A DNA stretch of 64,000 nt from Scytonema hofmannii PCC 7110 (GCF_000346485.2 NZ_KQ976354.1:8546039-8610038); one strand, 5' to 3'; shown: positions 8,065 to 16,003, counted from the stretch's first letter. Numbers and translations are program-made. Notes: generated by a model from the letters alone, not told the origin.

Positions 8065-8333
8065 TGTGGTGTCCTAATCAATGTACCACCAATTGCATAA
8101 ACGGCATCAAAACCAATCCTTTCTCCCCAAAGTGCTGCATCAGGTTGCTTGGCTCGTAACCGAAGGCTCGTTTCAACTAAATCATCACCGATTTCGTAGT
8201 CTCCTGTTTCAACATTAATTGAGATAATTTTGCCAATGTTCTCTTCCGTCTCAACTTTGGTACGGATACTTCTTTGATAAAGTTCCTTTCCTCGTCGGGC
8301 GATTTCTTGGCTACTAAGTAAAAGGTAGGACAT
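8061..8333 (-). CDS. Small conserved protein paired with aspartic protease
   Basis: 90 residues starting MSYLLLSSQEIARRGKELYQ. There is no catalytic motif that I recognise. The middle (KIISINVETGDYEIGDDLV) looks like a beta hairpin and the end (FDAVYAIGGTLIRTP) like a short strand. It is translationally coupled to the aspartic protease gene by a GTGA overlap. Proteins of this kind often accompany such protease-like genes in cyanobacteria, possibly as a stability partner; that role is inference. Confidence 0.6.
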   Translation of the reverse strand: MSYLLLSSQEIARRGKELYQRSIRTKVETEENIGKIISINVETGDYEIGDDLVETSLRLRAKQPDAALWGERIGFDAVYAIGGTLIRTPQ

Positions 8334-8471
8334 ACTAATCTCTTATTTAAGCTGCTAGATTCTTCACTTCATTGTAGCAATGGATGGTTCAAAGCTATGA
8401 CTGATAAGTATTTGAATGTTATATAACAAGCGTTCGATAAATACACCTCCTGGTTCGCGCAACTGCGGCGC

Positions 8472-8788
8472 TCAAGTGATGTCGTTTGCGATCGCTTCCA
8501 ATTCATCATACAACTGCCTCTCATTATACGTAAGACCTAAGCGGTCTATTTGATTAAGAAATTTTTCTTTCACAGCTTTTTGATATGTTGTCAGAACATC
8601 TGTGTCAGTTGATGTAGTTGAGTTTCCTAATAAGGATTGAATGACTTCTTGCTCGTTAAATCCCAACAGATTATGCATTAACTGGTTGCGGATATCGTAA
8701 TCATGTTCTTTTTTACTATCTTTTTCAATGCATATCCATTGAAGTAAATCCCAAGGTTTAAACTCTGGTCTAAGTTGACAAAGCCATA
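8472..8788 (-). pseudogene. Second fragment of a HEPN-type ribonuclease, 5'-truncated by a duplication
   Basis: The frame is open from the duplication junction at 8788 to the stop at 8472, about 105 codons, although the first ATG is at 8678. The upstream part reads LWLCQLRPEFKPWDLLQW, then IRNQLMHNLLGFNEQEV. R-N-x3-H is the HEPN nuclease signature, and the match to the fragment at 7377-7664 around RN-x-L-x-H-x-LLG-x2-EQ-x-V indicates common origin. The 5' part of the gene was replaced where the toxin-antitoxin segment joined. Probably the C-terminal end of a CARF-HEPN (Csm6/Csx1-like) effector. Confidence 0.5.
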
Positions 8789-8877
8789 ATTTTAACTTGT
8801 ATGCGTTCTTGAAGCTCTGGTGATAATTTTTTAAGTTGTTTTAACGCTCCTTTTAATATTTCAACTCTATAACTCAC
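8770..8877 (-). pseudogene. Truncated RelE/ParE toxin
   Basis: GTG start overlapping the antitoxin stop. The first 30 residues are identical to the toxin at 6729-7061, then the frame leaves the duplicated segment at base 8788 and stops six codons later (MALST). At 35 residues it cannot form the toxin fold. Confidence 0.75.
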
Positions 8878-9067
8878 GCAACTTCCTTTTTTCTTTCTGT
8901 TTTTAGTTCTTTTTTAGCTTCTTCCCATGACACTGAGCCTTCAACCTCAGCCTCTTTTTTAGCTAGCTCATATGCTTTTAAATTTTCTTCTTCTTCGATT
9001 TTTTGCAGGAAGGTGTAAATTTCATCTAGAGTACTATCATAAGCTTGATTTAGCAGGTCATTGATAT
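8788..9067. repeat. Segmental duplication, copy 2 (toxin-antitoxin junction)
   Basis: Matches 6972-7254. Similarity begins at AATTTTAACTTG and ends at CATTGATAT on the plus strand, with abrupt breaks at both ends. The left break cuts a HEPN-like gene fragment, which suggests that this segment was inserted or recombined into it. Confidence 0.9.
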
Positions 9068-9104
9068 CTTGAATTAACTTTTCGCGTTCGCGTTCGGTTT
9101 TCAT
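8874..9104 (-). CDS. Antitoxin of a RelE/ParE pair, intact copy
   Basis: 76 residues from an ATG. It has a charged N-terminus (MKTEREREKLIQDINDLL), a helical middle and a Glu/Lys-rich tail (WEEAKKELKTERKKEVA). This small helical, acidic-basic type often precedes RelE/ParE toxins. Its own toxin partner is cut to 35 codons, so it may act alone as an antitoxin for the copy at 6729-7061, whose adjacent antitoxin has lost its natural start. That cross-talk is inference. Confidence 0.65.
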   Translation of the reverse strand: MKTEREREKLIQDINDLLNQAYDSTLDEIYTFLQKIEEEENLKAYELAKKEAEVEGSVSWEEAKKELKTERKKEVA

Positions 9105-9254
9105 AATTAAGACTTTTTGGGATTGTCAACTTTGAGCAATTTTCAATTATATAGTAATTCTATTGGATTTGTAAAATACTTGTAAGGTGGAAATGCTCAA
9201 CAAAAAACTTTTATTCAATTGCTAAGGTTCCTTCCTACTACGTTAGAGTGTAAA

Positions 9255-9362
9255 ATGCTCGCGGTTTAACTTTTTGACTGTTTCTTGTGTTTGAGGACAA
9301 TATTGTAGTGCATCCCCTTGGGGAATACTTCCTGCTACCCAAACAAAACCGATACTGACATT
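9255..9362 (-). pseudogene. Fragment of a second cmr2
   Basis: The translated stretch NVSIGFVWVAGSIPQGDALQ, continuing with YCPQTQETVKKLNRE, matches residues NVSVGFVWVAGSVPQRDVLQ onward of the intact Cmr2, just after its GGDD palm motif. About 36 codons survive, with clear DNA similarity to 5246-5357 that stops at both ends. The remnant ends 44 bp before the first CRISPR repeat and shows that another cmr2, or a rearranged copy, once lay here. Confidence 0.8.
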
Positions 9363-9406
9363 TTGGTAGGTTCCCCTTGCGTTGGGCGCAGAGGGTTGAA
9401 TGTCGT

Positions 9407-10600
9407 GTTTCCAATTATTCCGATTTAACCCAATCGGTGGGGTCAACGAAGAAAAGTGCGATCAAAATGAAACATACGCTATTTCCAATTATTCCGATTT
9501 AACCCAATCGGTGGGGGAATGGTAACGCTTGGTCATCAGGAAGAGTTCCTTTATTATTTCCAATTATTCCGATTTAACCCAATCGGTGGGGAAAAACCCC
9601 CGGTTTTCTCTTTTATTAGAGTTTTGAATTTCCAATTATTCCGATTTAACCCAATCGGTGGGGCCTTGCAGGTGCTCCGGTAGTGGTAACATTTTTTGTT
9701 GTATTTCCAATTATTCCGATTTAACCCAATCGGTGGGGTGACATCTCCTTGATTTTCTGGCTTTTGCCATCGGAATCATTTCCAATTATTCCGATTTAAC
9801 CCAATCGGTGGGGGTTTCCACTTTGGCGTTTGTTGGGATTCTTAACCTATTTCCAATTATTCCGATTTAACCCAATCGGTGGGGTGAAGTGGGATCAACA
9901 TGTACTTGAGGATTATTGGATTTCCAATTATTCCGATTTAACCCAATCGGTGGGGTACCGGAAACCCCCGTGTTCGTGTTAAAGCTGGAGATTTCCAATT
10001 ATTCCGATTTAACCCAATCGGTGGGGCTTAGCATTTGTCAATTGACTGTATCCATCTATATTGATTTCCAATTATTCCGATTTAACCCAATCGGTGGGGG
10101 ATTCTCAAAACTTTTCTTCTGTTCCTAACTTTGAATTTCCAATTATTCCGATTTAACCCAATCGGTGGGGTCTGTCCGATTTCCATTTTCGTGATCAGTA
10201 CACTTTAATTTCCAATTATTCCGATTTAACCCAATCGGTGGGGTTAATGGAAGCGGTGGAAATTTTACTATTGCATTTCCAATTATTCCGATTTAACCCA
10301 ATCGGTGGGGCTTCCTTCGTTGCTCTTTGTGCTTCGTTGATTCTTGGTATTTCCAATTATTCCGATTTAACCCAATCGGTGGGGAGCTAACTCTTCTTCG
10401 CGTGGTGGTAATGGTTTGCATTTCCAATTATTCCGATTTAACCCAATCGGTGGGGCCTTCAAGAGAACAGCTCTTCTTTTGAACAAAGATTATTTCCAAT
10501 TATTCCGATTTAACCCAATCGGTGGGGCAACAAGTGCCGTCGTCAAACATTTTGTGATGGCCAAATTTCCAATTATTCCGATTTAACCCAATCGGTGGGG
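9407..10600 (-). CRISPR. CRISPR array, 17 repeats and 16 spacers
   Basis: A 36-bp repeat occurs 17 times without internal mismatch. On the plus strand it begins ATTTCCAATTATTCC and ends CCCAATCGGTGGGG, with an inner inverted repeat CCGATT/AATCGG around a 6-base loop. Only the leftmost copy differs (first base G instead of A). Repeats start at 9407, 9481, 9556, 9628, 9703, 9778, 9849, 9920, 9991, 10064, 10135, 10208, 10275, 10349, 10420, 10492 and 10565; spacers are about 31-39 bp. On the minus strand the repeat ends ATTGGAAAT, close to the ATTGAAAC/G handle of type III crRNAs. With the variant end repeat on the left and AT-rich sequence on the right, this suggests transcription leftward. Confidence 0.97.
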
Positions 10601-10735
10601 GATAGCTGATGGCAAGGTGTCTATTTCTAAAAGTATAAATTAATAAAAGTATAAGTTATTTTACTCAAAATACATAATCGATTACTATTCAAAATTATTG
10701 GCAAAATTCTGTTGGTTTAGCCTGTGCTTGTAGAC
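10601..10735 (-). promoter_or_regulatory. Probable CRISPR leader
   Basis: AT-rich, gene-free stretch between the right end of the array and the hairpin behind cas1. It contains a direct repeat AAAAGTATAAATTA / AAAAGTATAAGTTA in the half nearest the array. If the array is transcribed leftward, this holds the promoter and the integration signals for new spacers. Confidence 0.55.
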
Positions 10736-10770
10736 AATAAGCCCGACTTTTCTCAAAAGTCAGGCTTATT
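10736..10770 (-). terminator. Hairpin downstream of cas1
   Basis: Inverted repeat AATAAGCC-C-GACTTTT / AAAAGTC-A-GGCTTATT with a 3-base loop, 18 bp after the cas1 stop. It probably ends the RT-cas1 transcript and separates it from the array leader. The U-run on the minus strand is weak, so efficiency is uncertain. Confidence 0.6.
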
Positions 10771-10787
10771 CTTTATATGCAAAATAA

Positions 10788-11792
10788 TTAAGTAGGTCTT
10801 AAAAAGGCTTCATAGGGAGTTCCTGATAATAAACAACGCTTGTAACGTCTGACTTGCAATTGAATTGCATGACGATAGGTAACTTGAGATTGCAAATCTG
10901 GGTGGGATGTTTCTTCATTCATACGGGTTTCAAACTGTTTCAGAAAAACTCGCCTAGAAGATTGATTCAAATATACCCCCCCTGTACTCGACAACACATC
11001 AAAATCTTGAGTTTTAAACACAAAGTTATTGATGATTTTCAAAACTAAACTATCAACAATCACAGACCTAAATTCCTCCATGAGGTCAAAAGCTAAATAA
11101 GGCTTTTGCCTTTCTCCATAGTGAAAGTTACCAATATAAGGAGAAAGCCCTTCAGCAATAATAAAACTCATGACGTTGTTAAACAAAAGAGTATAACCGA
11201 AACTTAACAAGGAATTGATCGGGTCAGTAGGTGGTTGACGGTTGCGAAGAGAAAACTCAAAATTGGGATTGGTAATTAACTCCCCAAATGCTGGGAAATA
11301 TCGAGCGGCTGTAATTCCTTCATAACCACGCAGAGAATCTAAATCATCAACTAAATCCAGAGAATCAATATCTTGACTAATACCATATATCGCCTTCTCA
11401 ACTGCTGCAATTTTCCGCTTGCGGTTAAATCGTATTAATAGCTGCTTAGAATTGATTAACTTTCCGTAAACAACTGCTTTAGATACATGAAATTGAAATT
11501 CATCATGATTACGTCGTTCCATTTGGACTAAATGATTATCGAGATTTGTGGACTCCTCACTCGCTAAATGTCCGTGATATTGACCCGATTGATTGAGAAA
11601 TAATACGGCAATTTTTTCGTGTAAACAAGCGTTAATCACAGGAGTTGAAAGTTGAATATTGCCAAAAATCATGATTTGCTCAACTTCTCGAATTGGGATT
11701 TCGAGTTTTGGCTTTTCGCTGACATGAATAATAAAACGTTGGTGGTCTTTATAAATACTTGTTCCTTGCTCAATCAGATAAATTGCAGCCAT
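10788..11792 (-). CDS. cas1: CRISPR integrase Cas1 (likely made partly as RT-Cas1 fusion)
   Basis: 334 residues from the ATG at 11792. The N-terminal beta domain (MAAIYLIEQGTSIYKDHQRF) is followed by the helical catalytic domain with the metal-binding set: Glu in RGYEGITAARYF (about 156), His in GNFHYG (about 222) and Asp/Glu in AFDLMEEFR (about 235). Cas1 inserts new spacers at the leader end. The frame upstream of the ATG stays open for 72 codons and reaches the A9 run inside the 3' end of the RT gene, so a frameshift there would fuse RT to Cas1. No cas2 is visible nearby. Confidence 0.92.
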   Translation of the reverse strand: MAAIYLIEQGTSIYKDHQRFIIHVSEKPKLEIPIREVEQIMIFGNIQLSTPVINACLHEKIAVLFLNQSGQYHGHLASEESTNLDNHLVQMERRNHDEFQFHVSKAVVYGKLINSKQLLIRFNRKRKIAAVEKAIYGISQDIDSLDLVDDLDSLRGYEGITAARYFPAFGELITNPNFEFSLRNRQPPTDPINSLLSFGYTLLFNNVMSFIIAEGLSPYIGNFHYGERQKPYLAFDLMEEFRSVIVDSLVLKIINNFVFKTQDFDVLSSTGGVYLNQSSRRVFLKQFETRMNEETSHPDLQSQVTYRHAIQLQVRRYKRCLLSGTPYEAFLRPT

Positions 11793-12011
11793 TTCCCGAT
11801 TCCAGATGTTCTTTTGTAAAGGACTATTTTTATCATCGTTATCTTCTCCGATTTCTTCCCTGTCTGTCTCTGTCAGAAAGGGTTGATGCAGAAATGCGAT
11901 ATTCCGTTGCTGTTCCGGAAACTGTTGTTCTAAAAAATCTTCTGTTTCTGGTTCTGTTTCTATTTCTAATATCTGTTGTTTTGACGATAGGATGGTGGCA
12001 GTTTTTTTTTA
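11793..12011 (-). other. Open linker and A9 slippery run between RT and Cas1
   Basis: On the minus strand nine A residues (12002-12010) lie inside the end of the RT gene. In the RT frame they are read CGT AAA AAA AAA CTG and the gene stops 13 codons later. In the cas1 frame no stop occurs from the A run to the cas1 ATG; a TAA at 12009-12011 closes that frame just before the run. One extra A in the mRNA, or a -1 ribosomal shift, gives KKKTATILSSKQQILEIE and then a Gln/Glu-rich linker running straight into Cas1. It may be programmed slippage, a recent frameshift, or a homopolymer sequencing error. Confidence 0.65.
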
Positions 12012-12955
12012 CGTTGATTTTGCTGTGGTGGTTGTTCGTCTTCGGATTTCAGCTTTGGTCGATTTGTATCTACTGGGAAAATAGCCTTATCTAAAAAACC
12101 ATGACCGAGAAAACAAAAACCGCGTTCAAAAGTGGTTACTTGAGTTTTCTCTATATTGAGTGTCAATCCCATCGAATCTAACAGATTAATGATTTCTATT
12201 TTGGCTTCTAAAATCTCTGCTTGAGTACGAGCTAAAACGAGAAAATCATCTGCATAGCGCACGAGCTGTAAATGAGTTGCAGTGATAACTTCATCAAATT
12301 CATGCAGGTAAATATTCGCTAATAACGGCGAAATAACTGCACCCTGCGGAATCCCTTTTTGGGATAACACTAAACCTTCATTAGTTAAAACACCAACTGA
12401 TATCCACGATTTTATTAAACATAAAATCCCTGGATGGTCGAGATGCAACCGAACTTGCTGTAATAACCTGGAATGCTCTATATTATCAAAAAATTTGGTA
12501 ATATCGGCATCAAACACCCAGTTGTAACCATCGTCTCGCAAATCGGCAATTTTTTCAACTGCGTTAAGATAAGATAAATTCGGACGATAGGCAAAACTTG
12601 CTGGAGAAAAATTTTCCTCTGCAATTGGAGCCAGCACATTTAATAAAGCTTGCTGAACAATGCGATCGCGCACGGTTGGTATTTTCAATTCTCGCAAGTT
12701 TCCGTTTCTTTTAGGTATGATAACTTGTTTACAAGCTTGGGGTTCGTAGCTACCATTAGCGACAGCATCGCGTAATTGATAAATATTCATCGCTTGGTTG
12801 CGAGCAAAACCATCGATAGTTTCCCCATCCAGACCCGCACATCCGCGTTTTTCGGCTACCTTTTCCCAAGCACGTTGAAAATTGTGCAAAGCAAGAAACT
12901 CGCTGATTATTCTTTCCATTGGAACCAATTTAATTGTGGATTTTGGATTTGGCAA
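11966..12955 (-). CDS. CRISPR-associated reverse transcriptase (group II intron-like)
   Basis: 329 residues from a TTG at 12955; an ATG twelve codons later (MERIISEFLAL) is also plausible. Reverse transcriptase blocks are complete: RIVQQALLNVLAPI, DADITKFFDNI, SQKGIPQGAVISPLLAN and the catalytic LVRYADDFLVLA at about 233. There is no maturase or endonuclease domain, so it is not an intron. RTs beside or fused to Cas1 in type III systems let spacers be taken from RNA. The 3' end contains an A9 run beyond which the reading can pass into the cas1 frame. It forms an operon with cas1. Confidence 0.88.
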   Translation of the reverse strand: MPNPKSTIKLVPMERIISEFLALHNFQRAWEKVAEKRGCAGLDGETIDGFARNQAMNIYQLRDAVANGSYEPQACKQVIIPKRNGNLRELKIPTVRDRIVQQALLNVLAPIAEENFSPASFAYRPNLSYLNAVEKIADLRDDGYNWVFDADITKFFDNIEHSRLLQQVRLHLDHPGILCLIKSWISVGVLTNEGLVLSQKGIPQGAVISPLLANIYLHEFDEVITATHLQLVRYADDFLVLARTQAEILEAKIEIINLLDSMGLTLNIEKTQVTTFERGFCFLGHGFLDKAIFPVDTNRPKLKSEDEQPPQQNQRKKKLPPSYRQNNRY

Positions 12956-13063
12956 TCCAGGTCTTAGTTTAGTTCATGGTTGGAAAGGCGAGTTTCCATT
13001 GGGATGGTAAATTACAGCATCTTGAATTTCAAGACCAGTCATTTATCCAAATGGAGTCCAGCC

Positions 13064-14095
13064 ATGAAATTTAAAAATGCTCGGGGTAATTTAGCTGTCA
13101 TCACAATTATGACGTTGTTTTGTTTTGGTGTTTTTATTTATGGCTTATGTGCAAGTTATTATGGAGTGCTGCTTTTTCAACAAGGTGCATTCAGTTTTAT
13201 CATTGGTTTGTTTTTCTTAGTCTGTATTGGTTTACCAAGTCTTTACTGGGTTATATCCACCACTTACCAATATTTTTCCGCAGTTCCGACCTACATCAAT
13301 CAAAGAAATATACGAGTGATTAACCCATATCTACTCGATGAAAAGGGACTATACTCAAATGAAGAACAATGGTTATGCACCGCAGTTCGAGATATTGCGA
13401 TCGCAGAAAATATACCCAAGCCTCCTGTAGTAGGAATTGAACTGTGCGATGATAACGCTAATGCTTATGCAGTCGGAGCAACCCGTTCCTACTCAATGGT
13501 AGTAGCAACCACGGGTTTAATCAAGCACTTGAATCGGGAACAGGTTGCAGCAGTTATGGCTCATGAAATCGGTCATATTGCGAATTTAGATACCATGGCA
13601 AAAACCTTACTTTCCGCAGCTTGGGGTGGAGTCATGATGATACTATTTACACCGATGCTGCTGGTGGTGTGGTACTTGGGAAGATTTGTGGCATTGTTAA
13701 TGTTAGGTGCAGGTTTAATTTATGGTTTGTTCGGAAATTGGCAAGAAGCAATGGGGTTTTTTACGGGTGTCGTAATTTGGCTAGTGTTGTTGATGCTACC
13801 ATCAATGACCCAATTTTTGGTGACACTATTGACTTTTTGGCATAGTCGTTGGCGAGAATATCATGCTGATGCGGTTGCTGCAAGACTTACCAGTGTTGAT
13901 GCAATGGTATCAGCCTTAGCAACCCTAGACAGACTTCCCTTTCAACCACCAAAAAAGAACCGAGAACAGATGTCAACTTTATGGGTAAGAGTCCCAATCA
14001 AAGAAGAAACAGGTACTTTTCACTGGCTAAAACATACTCATCCACCAATTCACAAACGGATTGAAGCTTTGAGACGAGGATTTTATATTAAGTGA
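13064..14095 (+). CDS. M48-family membrane metalloprotease, HtpX-like
   Basis: 343 residues from the ATG at 13064, preceded by GGAG eight bases before; the frame is open further upstream but lacks support there. Two membrane segments lie at about residues 12-60, then the Zn site VMAHEIGHIANLD (HExxH, about 167), two more hydrophobic segments (about 190-260), and the third ligand region REYHADAVAARL. HtpX-type proteases degrade damaged membrane proteins. It faces away from the CRISPR genes and is probably unrelated to them. The exact subfamily is uncertain. Confidence 0.85.
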   Translation: MKFKNARGNLAVITIMTLFCFGVFIYGLCASYYGVLLFQQGAFSFIIGLFFLVCIGLPSLYWVISTTYQYFSAVPTYINQRNIRVINPYLLDEKGLYSNEEQWLCTAVRDIAIAENIPKPPVVGIELCDDNANAYAVGATRSYSMVVATTGLIKHLNREQVAAVMAHEIGHIANLDTMAKTLLSAAWGGVMMILFTPMLLVVWYLGRFVALLMLGAGLIYGLFGNWQEAMGFFTGVVIWLVLLMLPSMTQFLVTLLTFWHSRWREYHADAVAARLTSVDAMVSALATLDRLPFQPPKKNREQMSTLWVRVPIKEETGTFHWLKHTHPPIHKRIEALRRGFYIK

Positions 14096-14097
14096 TA

Positions 14098-14190
14098 CCC
14101 CCCTTAATCCCCCCTTAGAAAGGGGGGAAATTGAATTTCCAGTTCCCTCCTTAGAAAGGGGGGAAACTAGATTTCCTATTCCCTCCCCTT
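14098..14190. repeat. Dispersed C/G-rich hairpin repeat, two copies
   Basis: CCCCCCTTAGAAAGGGGGG and a second copy CCCTCCTTAGAAAGGGGGG, about 50 bp apart, each able to fold on itself. They lie between the converging M48 protease and TIGR03985-like genes and may also end transcription. Confidence 0.6.
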
Positions 14191-14222
14191 TCCAAGGTCT
14201 GGGTTAGGGTGGGGTAATAATA

Positions 14223-15728
14223 TTAACGATTATTTATTGTACAGATCGCTCTACTTTCTTCATCATAAAACTTATGAGTCTCGCGAACACTCTGAGCAAT
14301 TTGTTCCCGTAATTCCATAGGTAATAGAACCTCGACATTTGCACCCCAAGCTAGTAAACGCATCATCACGTTATAATCGCGATCGCGATACATGACGGTG
14401 TAATATGCATCGTTAGGATATTTCTTCAAGATTCCATGTAATAATTTTGCTTCTCCATCGCTATGTGCATATTTGCGAATAATTTCTGCAATCTTGTCTG
14501 GAGATTTTATTCTAGTAAATGTCTCGTGGCGAACAGTATTTTGGATGTAACGTCGGTGATAGTCAGCATTAAATCGCAAGAGCATTAAGCGAGAAATATT
14601 ATTAACATCAAATCCCCAAGTCTTGCTCATTTCTACTTCAACATCTTCTGGTTGAGGAAGTTGATTTTTTAAATATTTATTTAATAATTGTGAAGGAATT
14701 ATTTTATCCTTCCAATCAACAAAAAATAAAAATTTAATTTTTTCCAAACGATAATTATACCAATTCAACTCGCCACGTGGATTCACTCCATAAGCACAAA
14801 GATATTTTGCTCTTTGTACGTAATAAATACATACCGGATACACCAAACATTTTTTAGCACCTAACCGAGCGCTTGTATAGTGAAATAATATTGGTTTAAT
14901 CTCTGGCTCACACCAATTCTCTTGTAGCTGTTCTTGTAAATTATCAACATGAATTTGAACGTCTTCTGGTAAAATATAATCAATATGTAAAAATACACGT
15001 CGAGTTCCATAAACTTCTGTAGAAATCTTATCAGCGATAGGTGCTAATTTGGGGTCGAGAAAAGTCAACATATCCAATGCTTGAGCTAAGTCGGCGAGTT
15101 CGCTAGAACTTAACTCCGGAACAACGGTACTCGATACTTGTCTCTTGTTTGATCCCTTTGTTGATAGCCATTCAGGTAATTTTTCAACCCTATAGATAAT
15201 ATTATTTTTATAAAGTAAAGATTTTCCGTATTTAAGACACTGTTTGACTATCAGACAATTTATGTCCGCCTGTAGTGTTTTCCTAACTTTGACAAACAAG
15301 CGATCGCGAATAACTTTCGTAATTGTTGCTTCAGATATATAAATATGTTGCTGTAAATTTTCCAACCAATCATCAACACTAAAATTATAAAAACGCAACC
15401 AATCTACAGTCGTTTTATAACAAGGGCATAGTTGATGATGAGGTCTTAATATCTCGTAATTTTTTTCTAATAAATTTCCTAATGGATGTCCCGATTGAAA
15501 TGAAGATTGTAATTTTAAGAAATCTTGGTTAAAAAAATCTTGACTCCATTGATGAAATGTGAATCCGCTTGTTTGAATGCAGTCAAAATCGTTACTTTCT
15601 TCTCCATAAAACCAATTGATTAAAACCCATCTTCGCATTGCCGTAATTAAGTTTTGGCTTTGGTTGAGGGAACCATCGACCAATCGTTGAAGTATGAAGA
15701 AGTGAGGAAACAATTGGAGTTTAGGCAT
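14223..15728 (-). CDS. WYL-domain protein resembling CRISPR-associated family TIGR03985
   Basis: 501 residues from the ATG at 15728 (MPKLQLFPHFFILQRLVDGS). The frame is open to 15884, but that extension carries the motif shared with the cmr promoter, so the shorter start is preferred. A helical, helix-turn-helix-like region around residues 120-170 (SEATITKVIRDRLFVKVR) is followed by a WYL-type domain (about 270-400, with VYPVCIYYVQRAKYLCAYGV) and a tail typical of WYL regulators (LLAWGANVEVLLPMELREQI). As recalled, TIGR03985 proteins occur next to type III CRISPR genes in cyanobacteria. WYL proteins sense ligands, perhaps nucleic acid, and regulate transcription. Probable regulator of the island. 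Confidence 0.7.
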   Translation of the reverse strand: MPKLQLFPHFFILQRLVDGSLNQSQNLITAMRRWVLINWFYGEESNDFDCIQTSGFTFHQWSQDFFNQDFLKLQSSFQSGHPLGNLLEKNYEILRPHHQLCPCYKTTVDWLRFYNFSVDDWLENLQQHIYISEATITKVIRDRLFVKVRKTLQADINCLIVKQCLKYGKSLLYKNNIIYRVEKLPEWLSTKGSNKRQVSSTVVPELSSSELADLAQALDMLTFLDPKLAPIADKISTEVYGTRRVFLHIDYILPEDVQIHVDNLQEQLQENWCEPEIKPILFHYTSARLGAKKCLVYPVCIYYVQRAKYLCAYGVNPRGELNWYNYRLEKIKFLFFVDWKDKIIPSQLLNKYLKNQLPQPEDVEVEMSKTWGFDVNNISRLMLLRFNADYHRRYIQNTVRHETFTRIKSPDKIAEIIRKYAHSDGEAKLLHGILKKYPNDAYYTVMYRDRDYNVMMRLLAWGANVEVLLPMELREQIAQSVRETHKFYDEESRAICTINNR

Positions 15729-15765
15729 TGTAGAGTCCCGATATTTGGTATTCTCCAAAAATCTT

Positions 15766-15797
15766 GATTCTTTTGAGATACGTAACAATATGTAAAC
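15766..15797 (-). promoter_or_regulatory. Shared motif upstream of the TIGR03985-like gene (copy B)
   Basis: Plus-strand GATTCTTTT, a variable five bases, then ACGTAACAATATGTAAA. It matches copy A at 6631-6662 in spacing and in about 25 of 31 bases. It ends 38 bp before the ATG at 15728, a normal place for an operator. Autoregulation and co-regulation with cmr are inferred. Confidence 0.5.
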
Positions 15798-15956
15798 AAA
15801 TTGAATTAGCTTGTAATACTCAGTATTGCAGAAGCGCTTGCAGATAAAACCACAAGTTATGCGAATGACAAAACACACAAACATTGTTGATAATTCTTGT
15901 GAAATGGGCGTCCCGCCCGTCCTAATATTGTGTGGTTTGAGTAAAACGAAGCGATC

Positions 15957-16003
15957 CCAATAATTTGATGAAATGTTGGGTTTCGTTCCTCAACCCAACC
16001 TAC
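15957..16003 (-). repeat. Dispersed repeat, inverted copy at a gene end
   Basis: Reverse complement of the unit seen four times at 18150-18510, including the palindromic core GTTGGGTT...AACCCAAC and the following ATTTCATC segment. It overlaps the last codons of the kinase-WYL gene; the repeat itself encodes the final residues RLG and the stop TGA. Confidence 0.85.

Noticed and set aside
9243-9446. Minus-strand frame of 67 codons running into the first CRISPR repeat
   Set aside because: Only residues around NVSIGFVWVAGS are meaningful (cmr2 fragment); the rest is repeat and junction sequence, so it is not a gene.
9916-10128. 70-codon plus-strand frame inside the CRISPR array
   Set aside because: It is translated repeat and spacer sequence; the repeat is read through in one frame only by chance.
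11966-12955. Group II intron carrying the reverse transcriptase
   Set aside because: There is no maturase or endonuclease domain and no intron RNA end structures were seen; position and strand tie it to cas1.
15728-15884. N-terminal extension of the TIGR03985-like protein
   Set aside because: The extra 52 codons cover the motif shared with the cmr promoter and are poor in family features, so the ATG at 15728 is preferred.
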